From assembly GCA_004402895.1 (NCBI GenBank), contig SORT01000016.1, forward strand, positions 1-36,084: a stretch of 36,084 bases of DNA, given 5' to 3'. Position numbers and translations under genes: made by a program. This stretch comes from Fidelibacterota bacterium MT.SAG.3. Its GTDB lineage: Bacteria; Fidelibacterota; SORT01. Below are positions 1 through 9,060 of this stretch, one piece after another. Numbering within the stretch: position 1 is the stretch's first letter; every line of letters starts with the position of its first letter. Under the pieces are notes generated by a model. The model saw only the letters and a list, made by a program, of their open reading frames with translations, was not told where the DNA came from and ran no database searches.

Positions 1-815
1 ATAAGGATATGCTTATTGAAGAGGATCTGGATATTATTAGTATTTGTGCGCCAACCGAATACCACTCAGAGATATTGGGAGAGATTGTAACACGAAGATC
101 GGTTAAAGCTATATTCTGTGAGAAACCAATGTCACACAACGATAATATCGCAAGAAAAATGGTGGATCTGTGTAAAGATCATGGTATTATTTTGGCAGTA
201 AACTACATGCGCCGATGGGATAAAAGGAATCTTGCAATAAAGGAGATCATCGAGAAGGAAGAGCTTGGTAATCTACTAAGTATTAGCGCTTATGGAGCTA
301 CCGCGATGTTGACAAGCGCGAGCCATTTGATTGATCTTGTACTGTTCTTTGCCGGAGAACCACTCTGGATCTGTGGAGATATTCAGACTGATTTTATCAG
401 GAAAGTTCATGGTAAAGATGATCCTGGCGGGATGGCATTTATAAAGTTCGAGAATGGAATTTATGCTTTCTTAAAATGTACAAGTAAAGATCCAATTTAT
501 TACATGTTCGAATTGGATTTGTTGTTTTCTGAAGGGCGAATTACGATTGCGGATGATGGTAGAAATTACATGCAGTATAAATTTGACGATATCGTCACAT
601 CCTCAGGTAGCGGTTATAAAAGCCTCGTAGAGACTGCTGCCAAATGGGATTCAGGTAAAAATGAGAGGATGTTGAACGCGATTGATGATATCATTGATTG
701 CATCGAAAATAACGGGACGCCGAAAAGCAATGGCTCTAATGCGGTAGATGTCTTGAAAGTGATAGGGTTGGTTCAAAAATCATATTCGAATGGAAATGAA
801 ACACAACCATTCTAA
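1..815 (+). CDS. Gfo/Idh/MocA-family sugar dehydrogenase, N-terminus cut off
   Basis: NAD(P)-dependent oxidoreductase of the Gfo/Idh/MocA family, probably acting on a nucleotide-sugar or sugar intermediate in the cytoplasm. The frame is open to the left edge (codons run from base 3), so the Rossmann GxGxxG start lies outside the window. Visible are the end of the NAD fold (DIISICAPTEYHSEIL), the family's EKP signature (FCEKPMSHN, the Lys being the usual catalytic/cofactor residue) and the beta-sheet C-terminal domain that carries the substrate pocket. The 3' end overlaps the next gene by 26 bases, so the two are co-translated. Followed by a DegT aminotransferase, it likely oxidises a sugar hydroxyl that is then transaminated (inference). 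Confidence 0.85.
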   Translation, partial: KDMLIEEDLDIISICAPTEYHSEILGEIVTRRSVKAIFCEKPMSHNDNIARKMVDLCKDHGIILAVNYMRRWDKRNLAIKEIIEKEELGNLLSISAYGATAMLTSASHLIDLVLFFAGEPLWICGDIQTDFIRKVHGKDDPGGMAFIKFENGIYAFLKCTSKDPIYYMFELDLLFSEGRITIADDGRNYMQYKFDDIVTSSGSGYKSLVETAAKWDSGKNERMLNAIDDIIDCIENNGTPKSNGSNAVDVLKVIGLVQKSYSNGNETQPF

Positions 816-2214
816 AATAGCGGAGAAGCATGATGATCTTGCTCTTTTAGGGGGTAATCCTGTCCGAACTAAGGATTTTCGCTCAGAGCCTATGATAGAT
901 GATCAGGAAATTTCATTAGTTGCCGAATTAATGCGGAAAAATCGGTTTTCAAAATTTGTCGGTTCTCCAATGGAGTCTACACGGGAAGATTTGAAAAAAA
1001 AGAGCGTTGATTTACTGTCTGAAGAGGACGGTTTTTCTTTTTTAGGCGGAGAATATGTCAGAAAGTTTGAAGCCGAATGGAGTAGACTTATAGGAGCTGA
1101 CTATGCCGTCTCAGTTAACTCAGCCACCTCAGGCTTAACCACAGCGTTGAGGGCGCTTGATTTAGAACCTGGCAGTGAAGTCATAACCACACCTTTTACA
1201 TTCACAGCAACTGCTGCTTCGATCGTCTTAGCGAACTGTGTTCCGGTATTTTGTGACATCGATCCTGAGACGTTCTGTCTTTCGCCAGCCGCGCTTGAGA
1301 AACTTATCAACCGAAATACCTGCTGCGTGATGCCTGTACACTGGTGTGGAAACGCAGGAGACCTTGATGAAATATTAGCCATATGTAATAAGCACGGCTT
1401 GAAAGTAGTAGAAGATGCAGCGCAATCCCCTCTTACATATTATAATGGCAAATCTTTAGGCACTTTTGGCGACGTAGGAGTCTTCTCATTTAACGAACCC
1501 AAGAATATCATGACCGGCGAGGGCGGTATCATCGTTACCGATGATCAGAGGATTGCGGAAAAATGCAGGTTAATAAGAAATCACGGCGAAGCTATAATTA
1601 CAGATGAAGACAGCGATGACTACCTTATAAATACCGTTGGTTATAACTTTCGATTGACTGAGATACATGCTGCTATTGCGTATATGCAATTGAAGAAAAG
1701 TAAAAAATTGAATTCGATACGCGCAAATAACTATAAGCATCTCAAAAAAAATGTCGAAGAAAAACTGGGTGAATATTTGACTCCGCAGAGGATTACGCAC
1801 CCGGAATCATATTTTGCTTACACAGCCGCTTTTCGTTGGGACAGCGCAAAATCCGGAGTTCATAGAGATATTATTGCCCAGGCAATGATCTCAGAAGGCA
1901 TTCCTCTTTTCAAAGGATATCATCGATTAGTGTGCGACCATCCAATGTTCAAGAGGAAACTGGCTTTCGGAGTTAATCATCATCCGTGGCACGAGGGATA
2001 CTATAGTGGGAATGTTGATTATAACGCTCTGCCCTTACCTAATGCGCGGCATTTGGTAGATAACGATTTCATTGGATTCTTGCTTATGGGGTGGCCAAAT
2101 ACAACTGATGATATTGACCATATAATTCTCGCTTTCGAGAAGGTGATACACAATCTCGAGCGATTGAGAGACTTAACTTTAAAAGGTGACATAAAATTTT
2201 CACTTGGGAGGTGA
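790..2214 (+). CDS. DegT/DnrJ/EryC1/StrS PLP-dependent sugar aminotransferase
   Basis: PLP enzyme (474 aa) that transfers an amino group from glutamate or glutamine to a keto sugar. The fold-type I signatures are present: VEDAAQS around residues 207-213, and SFNEPKNIMTGEGG with the Schiff-base Lys at about 238. It is longer than the usual 370-400 aa. The N-terminus (LLGGNPVRTKDF) resembles the glutamine:scyllo-inosamine aminotransferase branch, and there is an extra segment near residues 55-85. Start ATG 790 (or 796) overlaps the dehydrogenase; no strong ribosome site is visible, which fits translational coupling. The dehydrogenase-aminotransferase pair is the standard way to make an amino sugar. 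Substrate unknown. Confidence 0.88.
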   Translation: MEMKHNHSKIAEKHDDLALLGGNPVRTKDFRSEPMIDDQEISLVAELMRKNRFSKFVGSPMESTREDLKKKSVDLLSEEDGFSFLGGEYVRKFEAEWSRLIGADYAVSVNSATSGLTTALRALDLEPGSEVITTPFTFTATAASIVLANCVPVFCDIDPETFCLSPAALEKLINRNTCCVMPVHWCGNAGDLDEILAICNKHGLKVVEDAAQSPLTYYNGKSLGTFGDVGVFSFNEPKNIMTGEGGIIVTDDQRIAEKCRLIRNHGEAIITDEDSDDYLINTVGYNFRLTEIHAAIAYMQLKKSKKLNSIRANNYKHLKKNVEEKLGEYLTPQRITHPESYFAYTAAFRWDSAKSGVHRDIIAQAMISEGIPLFKGYHRLVCDHPMFKRKLAFGVNHHPWHEGYYSGNVDYNALPLPNARHLVDNDFIGFLLMGWPNTTDDIDHIILAFEKVIHNLERLRDLTLKGDIKFSLGR

Positions 2215-2220
2215 ATTACG
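2206..2220 (+). promoter_or_regulatory. Strong Shine-Dalgarno before a non-ATG start (ACG or ATT)
   Basis: GGGAGGTGA (2206-2214) overlaps the stop codon of the aminotransferase. The conserved N-terminus of the next gene (GIIPARGGS) begins only a few codons later. Between the in-frame stop at 2212-2214 and that motif there is no ATG, GTG or TTG. The candidates are ATT at 2215 and ACG at 2218; ACG has the better spacing (6 bases after GGAGG). The first TTG (2272) would delete the nucleotide-binding loop. A true ATT/ACG start or a base error (ATG to ATT) would explain this. Confidence 0.6.
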
Positions 2221-2943
2221 GGTAATATAGTTGGCATTATTCCTGCTCGTGGCGGTTCAGTAGGGGTACCATTGAAGAACATAAAACTTTTAAACGGTCG
2301 CCCCCTGATCGAGTATACGATAAAAGCGGCATTTGATTCACAATCGATGGATCGAGTTATTGTCTCTACTGATCATGACGAGATTGCTCGAATATCGAAA
2401 GAATGCGGGGCGGAGGTGCCGTTTAAAAGACCTGACGATATTTCTGAAGATGTGTCGACTGAATTGGTGCTTCAGCATGTCGTTAAGTATTTAGAGGAGG
2501 AGGAAGGATATGCGGTAGATGCTGTCGTCCTCTTGCAGCCGACATCTCCGTTCCGTAAAAGCAGTACAATTAAGAAGTGCGTTGACCTGTTTAGAGAAAA
2601 ACCGGATGCAGACTCAGTGGTCAGCGTCAATAATGTTGAAGGTTACAGACCCGAATGGATGCTGAGCGTTGACGAAGAAGGAATGATAACACCCTATGCT
2701 ACACCGTTTAAAGAGGGAGGGCATCCTGTCATAAAGCTGGTTGCCAGGCAGGACTTTCCCGAACTCTACAGGCAGAATGGAGTCGTGTGGGTAACCAAAA
2801 GAGATTTACTAATGGAGAAGAATCTGGTTATCGGACCTTACGCATATGCAGTCATAACCGATGAACAAGAGGCGGTTGATATTGATACACAAACAGATTT
2901 TCTGATCGCAGAATCTCTCATGAGCATAGAAAACAGTGAATAA
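2218..2943 (+). CDS. CMP-nonulosonate (acylneuraminate) cytidylyltransferase, NeuA-like
   Basis: Activates a nonulosonate or Kdo-like acidic sugar with CTP, giving the CMP-sugar donor (family knowledge). It is about 241 aa from the start chosen here, typical for the synthetase domain alone. Motifs seen: IIPARGGS at the N-terminus, LLQPTSPFR in the middle, and VDIDTQTDFLIAE near the end. The start was placed at the non-standard codon because the N-terminal loop is essential. Odd point: the usual ARGGSKG loop reads ARGGSVG, so the nucleotide-binding Lys is replaced by Val. The next gene, a phosphatase, overlaps its end by 8 bases. Elsewhere these two are sometimes fused or adjacent. Confidence 0.85.
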   Translation, partial: TGNIVGIIPARGGSVGVPLKNIKLLNGRPLIEYTIKAAFDSQSMDRVIVSTDHDEIARISKECGAEVPFKRPDDISEDVSTELVLQHVVKYLEEEEGYAVDAVVLLQPTSPFRKSSTIKKCVDLFREKPDADSVVSVNNVEGYRPEWMLSVDEEGMITPYATPFKEGGHPVIKLVARQDFPELYRQNGVVWVTKRDLLMEKNLVIGPYAYAVITDEQEAVDIDTQTDFLIAESLMSIENSE

Positions 2944-3421
2944 ATCAGATATAAGTCCAAAAAATATCGAGCTTATTGTATACGATTTTGACGGCGTAAT
3001 GACCGATAACACAGCTCTCATCTTTGAGGATGGTACCGAGGCAGTGTTTGTTAATAGAAGTGACGGTTTGGCAATTGCAAAAATTAAGGAGATTGATATC
3101 CCCCAAGTAATTATCTCAACCGAAAGAAACTCTATTGTTACAAAAAGGGGTGAAAAACTCAAGATTCCTGTATATCAAAATATAGGCGATAAGCTCACGT
3201 GTCTTAAGGAGGTAATCGAGACTCATCAAGTATCACCCCAAAATACGATTTATGTGGGAAACGATACTAACGATCTTGAGGCAATGAAATTTGTTGGCTG
3301 GCCCATCGCGCCGAAGGACGCGCACGAGCAAATAAAGGCATTAGCCAAGTTCATTACCGATTCCCCGGGAGGGAGTGGAGTTATCAGAGAAATCTTAGAT
3401 CTGTTAACCGGAAAGTTATGA
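2936..3421 (+). CDS. KdsC-like HAD phosphatase
   Basis: A 161-aa HAD hydrolase of the KdsC/NeuA-C-terminal type that removes the phosphate from a 3-deoxy-octulosonate or nonulosonate 8/9-phosphate. Motif I is YDFDGVMTD (nucleophile Asp about residue 17, acid/base Asp 19), motif II STERN, and motifs III/IV are a Lys followed by GNDTNDLEAM. It lacks a cap domain, as KdsC does (tetramers normally cap each other). Start is GTG 2936, overlapping the cytidylyltransferase by 8 bases, which means coupled translation. With the neighbouring NeuA-like and NeuB-like genes it supplies the dephosphorylation step. Confidence 0.88.
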   Translation: MNKSDISPKNIELIVYDFDGVMTDNTALIFEDGTEAVFVNRSDGLAIAKIKEIDIPQVIISTERNSIVTKRGEKLKIPVYQNIGDKLTCLKEVIETHQVSPQNTIYVGNDTNDLEAMKFVGWPIAPKDAHEQIKALAKFITDSPGGSGVIREILDLLTGKL

Positions 3422-3472
3422 GATCATCAAATATGTATGCTATTATAAATATTCACTATTTATTTGAGTTGT

Positions 3473-3813
3473 ATGCTATTAGATAAGGATATATTAGAAT
3501 TATTCTCCTTGCGTGAAAGAGTTGCTATCGTGACGGGGGCTTCACGGGGAATTGGAGCATTTATTGCTGAAGGATTTGTTGTTCGGCGTCAGCTGAAAGT
3601 GGACAATAAAGGCGTGATTTCGGAGAGACACTTTTCGTAACTTCATTAATAGGGAAGTTCGATAATGTCAAAGATGAAAAGGAATGACTCTGAGTCTAAT
3701 ATCAGGGATATCAAGAGGAGTACAGAGCAGCAGTGCAGTTCCTATGTTCTGATGCTTCGAAATACATGACAGGACAGAATATTTTAGTTGACGGTGGCCG
3801 CAGCATTATTTAA
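3473..3813 (+). pseudogene. Short-chain dehydrogenase remnant with a large internal deletion
   Basis: The two ends of a FabG-like SDR survive and the middle is gone. From ATG 3473 the frame reads an N-terminus with VAIVTGASRGIGA (the NAD-binding TGxxxGIG loop), then stops at 3638-3640. In another frame, from about 3696 to the TAA at 3811-3813, the typical SDR C-terminus is readable (FLCSDASKYMTGQNILVDGG). The catalytic SYK region is absent. A normal SDR is about 250 aa and needs 750 bases; here only 341 remain. It fills the gap between the phosphatase and the NeuB-like gene, so an SDR once belonged to this sugar pathway. Confidence 0.85.
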
Positions 3814-3932
3814 GTTGGCGCTCTATATTTGGAATTTAAAATCCAGTAAGCCAAATACTAAATATGAGAAAAAGTTGTTTTACACTGAAGAAATTTGAAT
3901 AATCATTTGAAGATAAAACCGAGGAGAGTGAA

Positions 3933-4784
3933 TTGAGTACATTTATCGTGGCTGACATTGGAATTAATCACAACGGGAATTTGAATATCGTTAAAGAGCT
4001 CATAGATGTAGCTGTATTCGCCAAGTGCGATGCAGTGAAATTTCAAAAAAGAACTATTACGGATGTTTATTCACCGGAAGAGCTTGATGTACCAAGAGAA
4101 AGTCCGTTTGGATCTACGAACAGGGAGCAAAAAGAAGGATTAGAATTAGGCAAAGAAGAGTATGATGAGATTGACAAATATTGCAAAGAGAAAGGAATTG
4201 AATGGTATGCATCCTCGTGGGATATTAAAAGCCAGGAGTTTCTGCGCCAATATGACCTCAAATACAATAAAGTGGCATCAGCTATGTTAACTATAAAACC
4301 TTTGTTAACGGAAATAGCGGAGGAGAAAAAGTATACTTTTATTTCGACCGGTATGAGTACAATGGATGAAATTGGTGAGGCAGTCGATCTCTTCAGAAAA
4401 TTCGATTGTCCTTTTGAGTTAATGCATTGCAATAGTACATACCCAATGCGAAATGAAGATGCAAATCTTAAAATTATCCAAGTACTTAAGGATAAATTTG
4501 ACTGTAAAGTTGGTTATAGCGGACATGAAAGGGGTCTTCAGATTTCTTTGGCGGCTGTTATGCTTGGCGCCAACAGTATCGAAAGGCATATTACGATAGA
4601 CCACATGATGTATGGCTCAGATCAGCCGGCGTCCTTAGAACCTCAAGGTATTGTCAGGTTGGTTCGTGATATCCGAATTATCGAAAATGCCATTGGTGAT
4701 GGCGAGAAGGTAATCACTGAAGGTGAAAAAATTGGAAGGAAGAAATTGGCAAATCCATACTGGTACAAATCAATCAATGGATGA
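3933..4784 (+). CDS. Short NeuB-like nonulosonate synthase
   Basis: Member of the NeuB family, which condenses phosphoenolpyruvate with an amino hexose (or its 6-phosphate) to form a nonulosonic acid. The TIM-barrel signatures are in order: ADIGINHNGN, AVKFQKR, the STGMST strand, LMHCNSTYPM, GYSGHERG, and SIERHITID followed by GSDQPASLEP. At 283 aa it lacks the C-terminal antifreeze-like SAF domain of typical NeuB (about 340-350 aa), which normally closes the active site of the partner subunit. Start is TTG 3933, preceded by GAGGAGA. Product identity (sialic, legionaminic, Kdo-like) cannot be told from sequence alone. Confidence 0.85.
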   Translation: MSTFIVADIGINHNGNLNIVKELIDVAVFAKCDAVKFQKRTITDVYSPEELDVPRESPFGSTNREQKEGLELGKEEYDEIDKYCKEKGIEWYASSWDIKSQEFLRQYDLKYNKVASAMLTIKPLLTEIAEEKKYTFISTGMSTMDEIGEAVDLFRKFDCPFELMHCNSTYPMRNEDANLKIIQVLKDKFDCKVGYSGHERGLQISLAAVMLGANSIERHITIDHMMYGSDQPASLEPQGIVRLVRDIRIIENAIGDGEKVITEGEKIGRKKLANPYWYKSING

Positions 4785-4904
4785 TAACTTCAGATTCCCG
4801 GATTCTTGGAGGCGGTTTTTAGTTGAGATAAGCAGTAATGAATATTAAGCTAACCAATACTTGTATTGCAATTAAACTGGAAGGTTGAAAGGAAATATAC
4901 TACA

Positions 4905-5642
4905 ATGAATTTGTTCACGAGGATTAAAAGAAAAATTAACGTGCGACTAGTAAGAGACTCAGGCAGCATTCGTTTAACTCTTGCGCTGAGTGGTAAGCCC
5001 TTTGCGAAAAAAATAGGTACTTCCAACAATCTGAAAACCGAGTTTTCAGAATTGAATGGAATTAAATTGAACATAGGAGGGGGCAAAGGGCATCCAAAGC
5101 TTGAAGGTTGGAGTATTGTTGACCTAAGGGACACTGCTGACATCCGAATGAATATTACCAAGGATCCCTTACCATTTGATGATAACAGTGTCGATGTAAT
5201 ATTCTGTTCTCATACCCTTGAACATATCTTCCCTGTACAGTTGGATTATGTGCTCGGGCAGTTTTACCGGGTATTAAAACCAGGTAAGAGCATATTGCGG
5301 ATTTTAGTTCCGGATATCGCATTGGCGATAGAGGCGTATTCCGAAAAAAACGAACAGTTTTTCTATGATGGCGAAGTCGGTTTGGTGGAAAAGAACGTAC
5401 CCATCACCGGGCTATTGGCATCGTGGCTGTATTCTTCGCGTATCTTCAAGGATCCTGAAGGTAAGGGTGGTCAAGGTCATGTGCACTGCTTCGATTACGA
5501 CTATATGCATTTTAGATTAACACGCATAGGGTTTGAGACTGTTTGGCAAAGTCAGTTCAGTGGTTCTGTGCTTCCGGAATTGAGATCACAGGACTTTGAC
5601 CGCCATCCTCATGATTCGCTTTGCGTTGAAGCGATGAAATAA
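4905..5642 (+). CDS. SAM-dependent methyltransferase (class I)
   Basis: Rossmann-fold methyltransferase of the Methyltransf_11 type. Motif I is LNIGGGKGHPKLEGW, the acidic strand-2 end is VDLRD, and DVIFCSHTLEHI with FYRVLKPGK form motifs II-III. Genes of this kind in polysaccharide loci usually O- or N-methylate a sugar or act as terminal cappers. The start was set to ATG 4905, with AGGAAA upstream, rather than the in-frame TTG at 4866. No membrane segments. Acceptor unknown. It is separated from the synthase by a 120-base non-coding stretch. Confidence 0.8.
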   Translation: MNLFTRIKRKINVRLVRDSGSIRLTLALSGKPFAKKIGTSNNLKTEFSELNGIKLNIGGGKGHPKLEGWSIVDLRDTADIRMNITKDPLPFDDNSVDVIFCSHTLEHIFPVQLDYVLGQFYRVLKPGKSILRILVPDIALAIEAYSEKNEQFFYDGEVGLVEKNVPITGLLASWLYSSRIFKDPEGKGGQGHVHCFDYDYMHFRLTRIGFETVWQSQFSGSVLPELRSQDFDRHPHDSLCVEAMK

Positions 5643-5664
5643 TCCGATTTATAAGAAGCCAAGA

Positions 5665-6492
5665 GTGAATAACTATATTTCATGTCCTATTTGTCACAAT
5701 GACAAATATAGACCAATATTCAAGAAATCGATTACGAAAAAATATAATGTTTCAATTGTCCAGTGCGAGCATTGTGAATTTGTTCTCTCCAAGTCAGCAG
5801 CGCTAGGCCAAGAGGTAAAGCAGGATTTTGTCTTTGAGAACTACTGGAGGAGTAAAAAAATTGGAAATCATATCGACAAAAGATTTATCAGACATTTCAC
5901 ACGCAGAGCTAGGAGCCATTTAAAACTCATTTCTGGATTTTACCCGAAAGGGTTTACTGGTAGAGCTCTTGATATTGGTTGTGGGGCAGGTTTATTTTTA
6001 GATGAGATCAGAAAACAAGGCTGGAGCGTCCATGGTATTGAACCAGATAAGGAATGTTATGATTATGCGATCAATACACTCAAATTAGATGTTGATCGCT
6101 GTCTATTTGCGGATTACCAGACTGAAGAAAAAGTAGATTTATTATATTTTTCCCATGTCTTTGATGATATAAACAATATTGACTTAGTATGCAGGAAAAT
6201 AAAATCGTTGCTTAGCTCTGAAGGTAGGGTGTTTATTGAGGTACCCAATTTAATTTCATACGGTGGTTTTGAAAATATTAATGATGAAGATCTAATAGTA
6301 AATAAATATTATTTTACAACTTCGACATTACGAAATTTACTCGAAGAAAATGGTTTCACATTTGAATATTTCAAGAGCAAAGAACCTATATACCTGAATA
6401 CAGTTGGCCAAGTTGTCTTAAGTCCATTTAAAGTTTATAAAAAAATGAAGAGTTCAAAGAAGAAAAGCCTAATTCGAGTAATCGCGAGTTGA
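5665..6492 (+). CDS. SAM-dependent methyltransferase with N-terminal zinc-binding motif
   Basis: A 275-aa class I methyltransferase. The N-terminus carries CPICHN and, about 27 residues later, CEHC: a four-Cys zinc site often attached to sugar C- or O-methyltransferases in polysaccharide and antibiotic clusters. Motif I is ALDIGCGAGLFLDEI, followed by HGIEPDKECY. LLYFSHVFDDI stands where the catalytic/motif II region lies. Start is GTG 5665. Composition is clearly more AT-rich than the first 5 kb, like the genes after it, suggesting this stretch was acquired separately. Substrate unknown. Confidence 0.8.
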   Translation: MNNYISCPICHNDKYRPIFKKSITKKYNVSIVQCEHCEFVLSKSAALGQEVKQDFVFENYWRSKKIGNHIDKRFIRHFTRRARSHLKLISGFYPKGFTGRALDIGCGAGLFLDEIRKQGWSVHGIEPDKECYDYAINTLKLDVDRCLFADYQTEEKVDLLYFSHVFDDINNIDLVCRKIKSLLSSEGRVFIEVPNLISYGGFENINDEDLIVNKYYFTTSTLRNLLEENGFTFEYFKSKEPIYLNTVGQVVLSPFKVYKKMKSSKKKSLIRVIAS

Positions 6493-6597
6493 ACTCTTTC
6501 GCTTACATATTTCTCGGAAAATATTCGAAAGATAATCATATATAAAAATATTGAAGAAACTGATACCTGATTTTTAATATACATCGTATAACTCGAC

Positions 6598-8202
6598 ATG
6601 AATAAACTAAAAAGAATTTTAAATATAATTACAGACTTAAATGATCTGAAAAGCCTTGCAGCTCATGAAAAGATTTTAAGTGCGATCATGAAGCTTGGCG
6701 ATTTAATCCCTCAGAAATACAGTCATATGAATCTAATCGATATTATCTTACCAAAAACTTATGGATACCATACAGGCTTTGATAATATCTTTCACGATTA
6801 TTGTCGTTTGGCACAATCTGTCAAAAAGGTTATTCGGCATGAACAATTATCTAAACAAGTATCGTATCACATCTTAAAAATAATTAATTCATCAAGGCTG
6901 AAGAAGCGAATGGAAAATAATAAGAACGAAATGGAAATCTACTTTCAGAGTGCGGGAAGCGGAAGAGGCGAACGCAGCAAAGACATTTTGTATAATCTAT
7001 TTTTCGCTAATTCGCAAACTTACTTGCGCGTTTTAGTTTTATACATACAGCAAAGTCAAAAAAAGAATAACTTGTTGGTAGTTCCAAAGTATCTTAGAAA
7101 CGTGGAAATTTTAAGAACAATAGATAAAAAGATGATAGTATATTTTGATGATTTCATTACGGATAATATTTATGAAATATATAACGACTCAATAAATGAA
7201 TTTACACATATCTTTAGAACAAATACCCACTCAATTAAAGAGATTTTCGCCATAGATGATTTTAATTTTTTCAAAATGATTGAAGTGGGAATCGAAAATG
7301 TTTTTAAATACTTGATTCCTCAAGCAATACTTTTTTATCTGACAGTAGAAGAAATATTCAGACATGTTGATGTGAATGCAGTTATAGGTGTAAGAGTAAG
7401 AAAAATATATGACAGGGCATTTTATACCTGTGCCAACCATCAAGGTATAAATAATTTTACCTTACTTCATGCAAACATCGGAAATGATTTTAGATATATA
7501 CATTCGATGGGGCATTTTAACGATTTAAAGGGTGTTTTTGTATGGTCTGAGCGACAAAAGCTTCTGATTGAAAGAGACAAGCTTTCAAACGTAGAGAATA
7601 TCTATGTGACCGGTTCTCCATTATTCATAAAATCAGTCAATTCTTTCAACAGGAGTAAAAAGATATGTATTTTATACGCGGGAGCCAAAAATGATTCGAA
7701 AGAGGTAAAAACATTAATTAAGATGATGAGTATGCTAAATAAAAAATATAAATTGATGATTAAAATTCACCCGGGGGTAGATGAAAGTTTATATGAACGA
7801 TTCGTCGATCAAGAAAATATCGTACTGATCCCAGGAAATCGTATCTTAGAAAATTATTTTAAAAATACTAGAATCTTAATAACAACAATATCGCTTGCAG
7901 CTATTCAAGCAATGTTAGAAGGTATACCAAGTATATTTTTATCCATAAATAATCGCTGGAAGGAAAGTCTTCAAACACTATACTATTTTGATAAGGTCGA
8001 AGAGGAGCAATTTGTAATTAAAGACAAAAAACATTTAATTTCGAAGGTTAACAATTTACTTGCTTCAGATAAATACTTAGAACGATTTATTTCTGAGCAG
8101 TTTAAATTTTTAGATAAGAGAATTCACTTACACTCAAATCTTCATGGAGCAGCTGAAAGAATAGGTAATATATTGGACAAGGGGAAATATGGAAAGAATT
8201 AG
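6598..8202 (+). CDS. Probable GT-B-type glycosyltransferase/surface-carbohydrate protein
   Basis: A 534-aa soluble-looking protein. Its C-terminal third resembles the donor-binding half of GT-B enzymes (CDP-glycerol transferase or capsule transferase-like): a Rossmann strand ICILYAGAKNDSKE, then IKIHPGVDE, then an ITTISLAAIQAMLEGIPSIF helix-loop typical of nucleotide-sugar binding. The N-terminal half is not recognised. It is very AT-rich (Asn/Lys/Ile-rich protein). A decayed copy of its C-terminal region lies downstream at about 9061-9382, so the gene once had a neighbour of the same family. The exact reaction cannot be assigned. Confidence 0.6.
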   Translation: MNKLKRILNIITDLNDLKSLAAHEKILSAIMKLGDLIPQKYSHMNLIDIILPKTYGYHTGFDNIFHDYCRLAQSVKKVIRHEQLSKQVSYHILKIINSSRLKKRMENNKNEMEIYFQSAGSGRGERSKDILYNLFFANSQTYLRVLVLYIQQSQKKNNLLVVPKYLRNVEILRTIDKKMIVYFDDFITDNIYEIYNDSINEFTHIFRTNTHSIKEIFAIDDFNFFKMIEVGIENVFKYLIPQAILFYLTVEEIFRHVDVNAVIGVRVRKIYDRAFYTCANHQGINNFTLLHANIGNDFRYIHSMGHFNDLKGVFVWSERQKLLIERDKLSNVENIYVTGSPLFIKSVNSFNRSKKICILYAGAKNDSKEVKTLIKMMSMLNKKYKLMIKIHPGVDESLYERFVDQENIVLIPGNRILENYFKNTRILITTISLAAIQAMLEGIPSIFLSINNRWKESLQTLYYFDKVEEEQFVIKDKKHLISKVNNLLASDKYLERFISEQFKFLDKRIHLHSNLHGAAERIGNILDKGKYGKN

Positions 8203-8220
8203 GGTAATGAGATCTCAAGA

Positions 8221-8928
8221 ATGAAAATCTCACTTATAAGCAACTTGAGGTCACCATTATTGGGTCTTACACTAAAAAGAATATTAGAGTATGATATTAA
8301 AATCGATTCAATAATTTTAGATTCCAGAGAAGAGACCCAAAAAACGCTATCAATATGGGAAGAGAGAACCCAAGGAGAACTCCTCCCCATACCATTGTAT
8401 GAATTTGAAGAAGAAAATATTCCAGTACTTTTTGTTAAAGACCATTCATCGACGGTGTTAGAACAATACGTCTCCGATCATAAAATTGATTTGTTGGTTA
8501 ATGCTGGAACACGCCGTATACTAAAAAAGAACATATTAGATGCGCCGCGAATTGGTATCTTGAATTGTCATCCAGGGCTATTGCCAAAATTTCGTGGGTG
8601 CACTAATGTTGAGTGGGCAATATTCTTAAATGAGAAAATAGGAAATACAGTACATTTGATGACAGAAGCTATTGATGAAGGACCTATTATACTTCAAGAG
8701 AGTTTGGTTTTTGACAAGAAAGATGAGTATCACCAAATAAGGATTAGGGTATATAAAAATTGGTTTGATTTGCTGGCAAGAGGAATTAGAAAGATTATTG
8801 ATGAGGAAATATTAGTTGACAAATTGGAACATACAGTGGGCGGAAGATATTTCAAAGTGATCGAAAAGGAAAAAATGAATAAAGTCTTAGAACAAGTAAG
8901 TAAAGGGAAGTATCGATATCAGTATTAA
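8221..8928 (+). CDS. Formyltransferase-fold protein (sugar N-formyltransferase-like)
   Basis: A 235-aa member of the formyl_trans_N family (methionyl-tRNA formyltransferase, GART, sugar N-formyltransferases). It uses N10-formyl-tetrahydrofolate to formylate an amine. The catalytic triad is visible: Asn115 and His117 in ILNCHPGLLPKFRG, and Asp152 in AIDEGPIIL. The protein stops soon after the catalytic domain, without the tRNA-binding C-terminal domain, which points to a sugar substrate. It fits a locus that makes amino sugars with aminotransferases. It starts 18 bases after the glycosyltransferase-like gene; the ribosome site is weak. Confidence 0.75.
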   Translation: MKISLISNLRSPLLGLTLKRILEYDIKIDSIILDSREETQKTLSIWEERTQGELLPIPLYEFEEENIPVLFVKDHSSTVLEQYVSDHKIDLLVNAGTRRILKKNILDAPRIGILNCHPGLLPKFRGCTNVEWAIFLNEKIGNTVHLMTEAIDEGPIILQESLVFDKKDEYHQIRIRVYKNWFDLLARGIRKIIDEEILVDKLEHTVGGRYFKVIEKEKMNKVLEQVSKGKYRYQY

Positions 8929-9060
8929 CAACGATAAAACAATCCTAATTAAACATCGAATCTATTTTTATTCTCAATGCCTATTTGGTTGTATCAACAC
9001 TGAACATTTACATTTAAGCAATTAATATTGGTTTTAAACCATAACCCGAACTACAATTTC

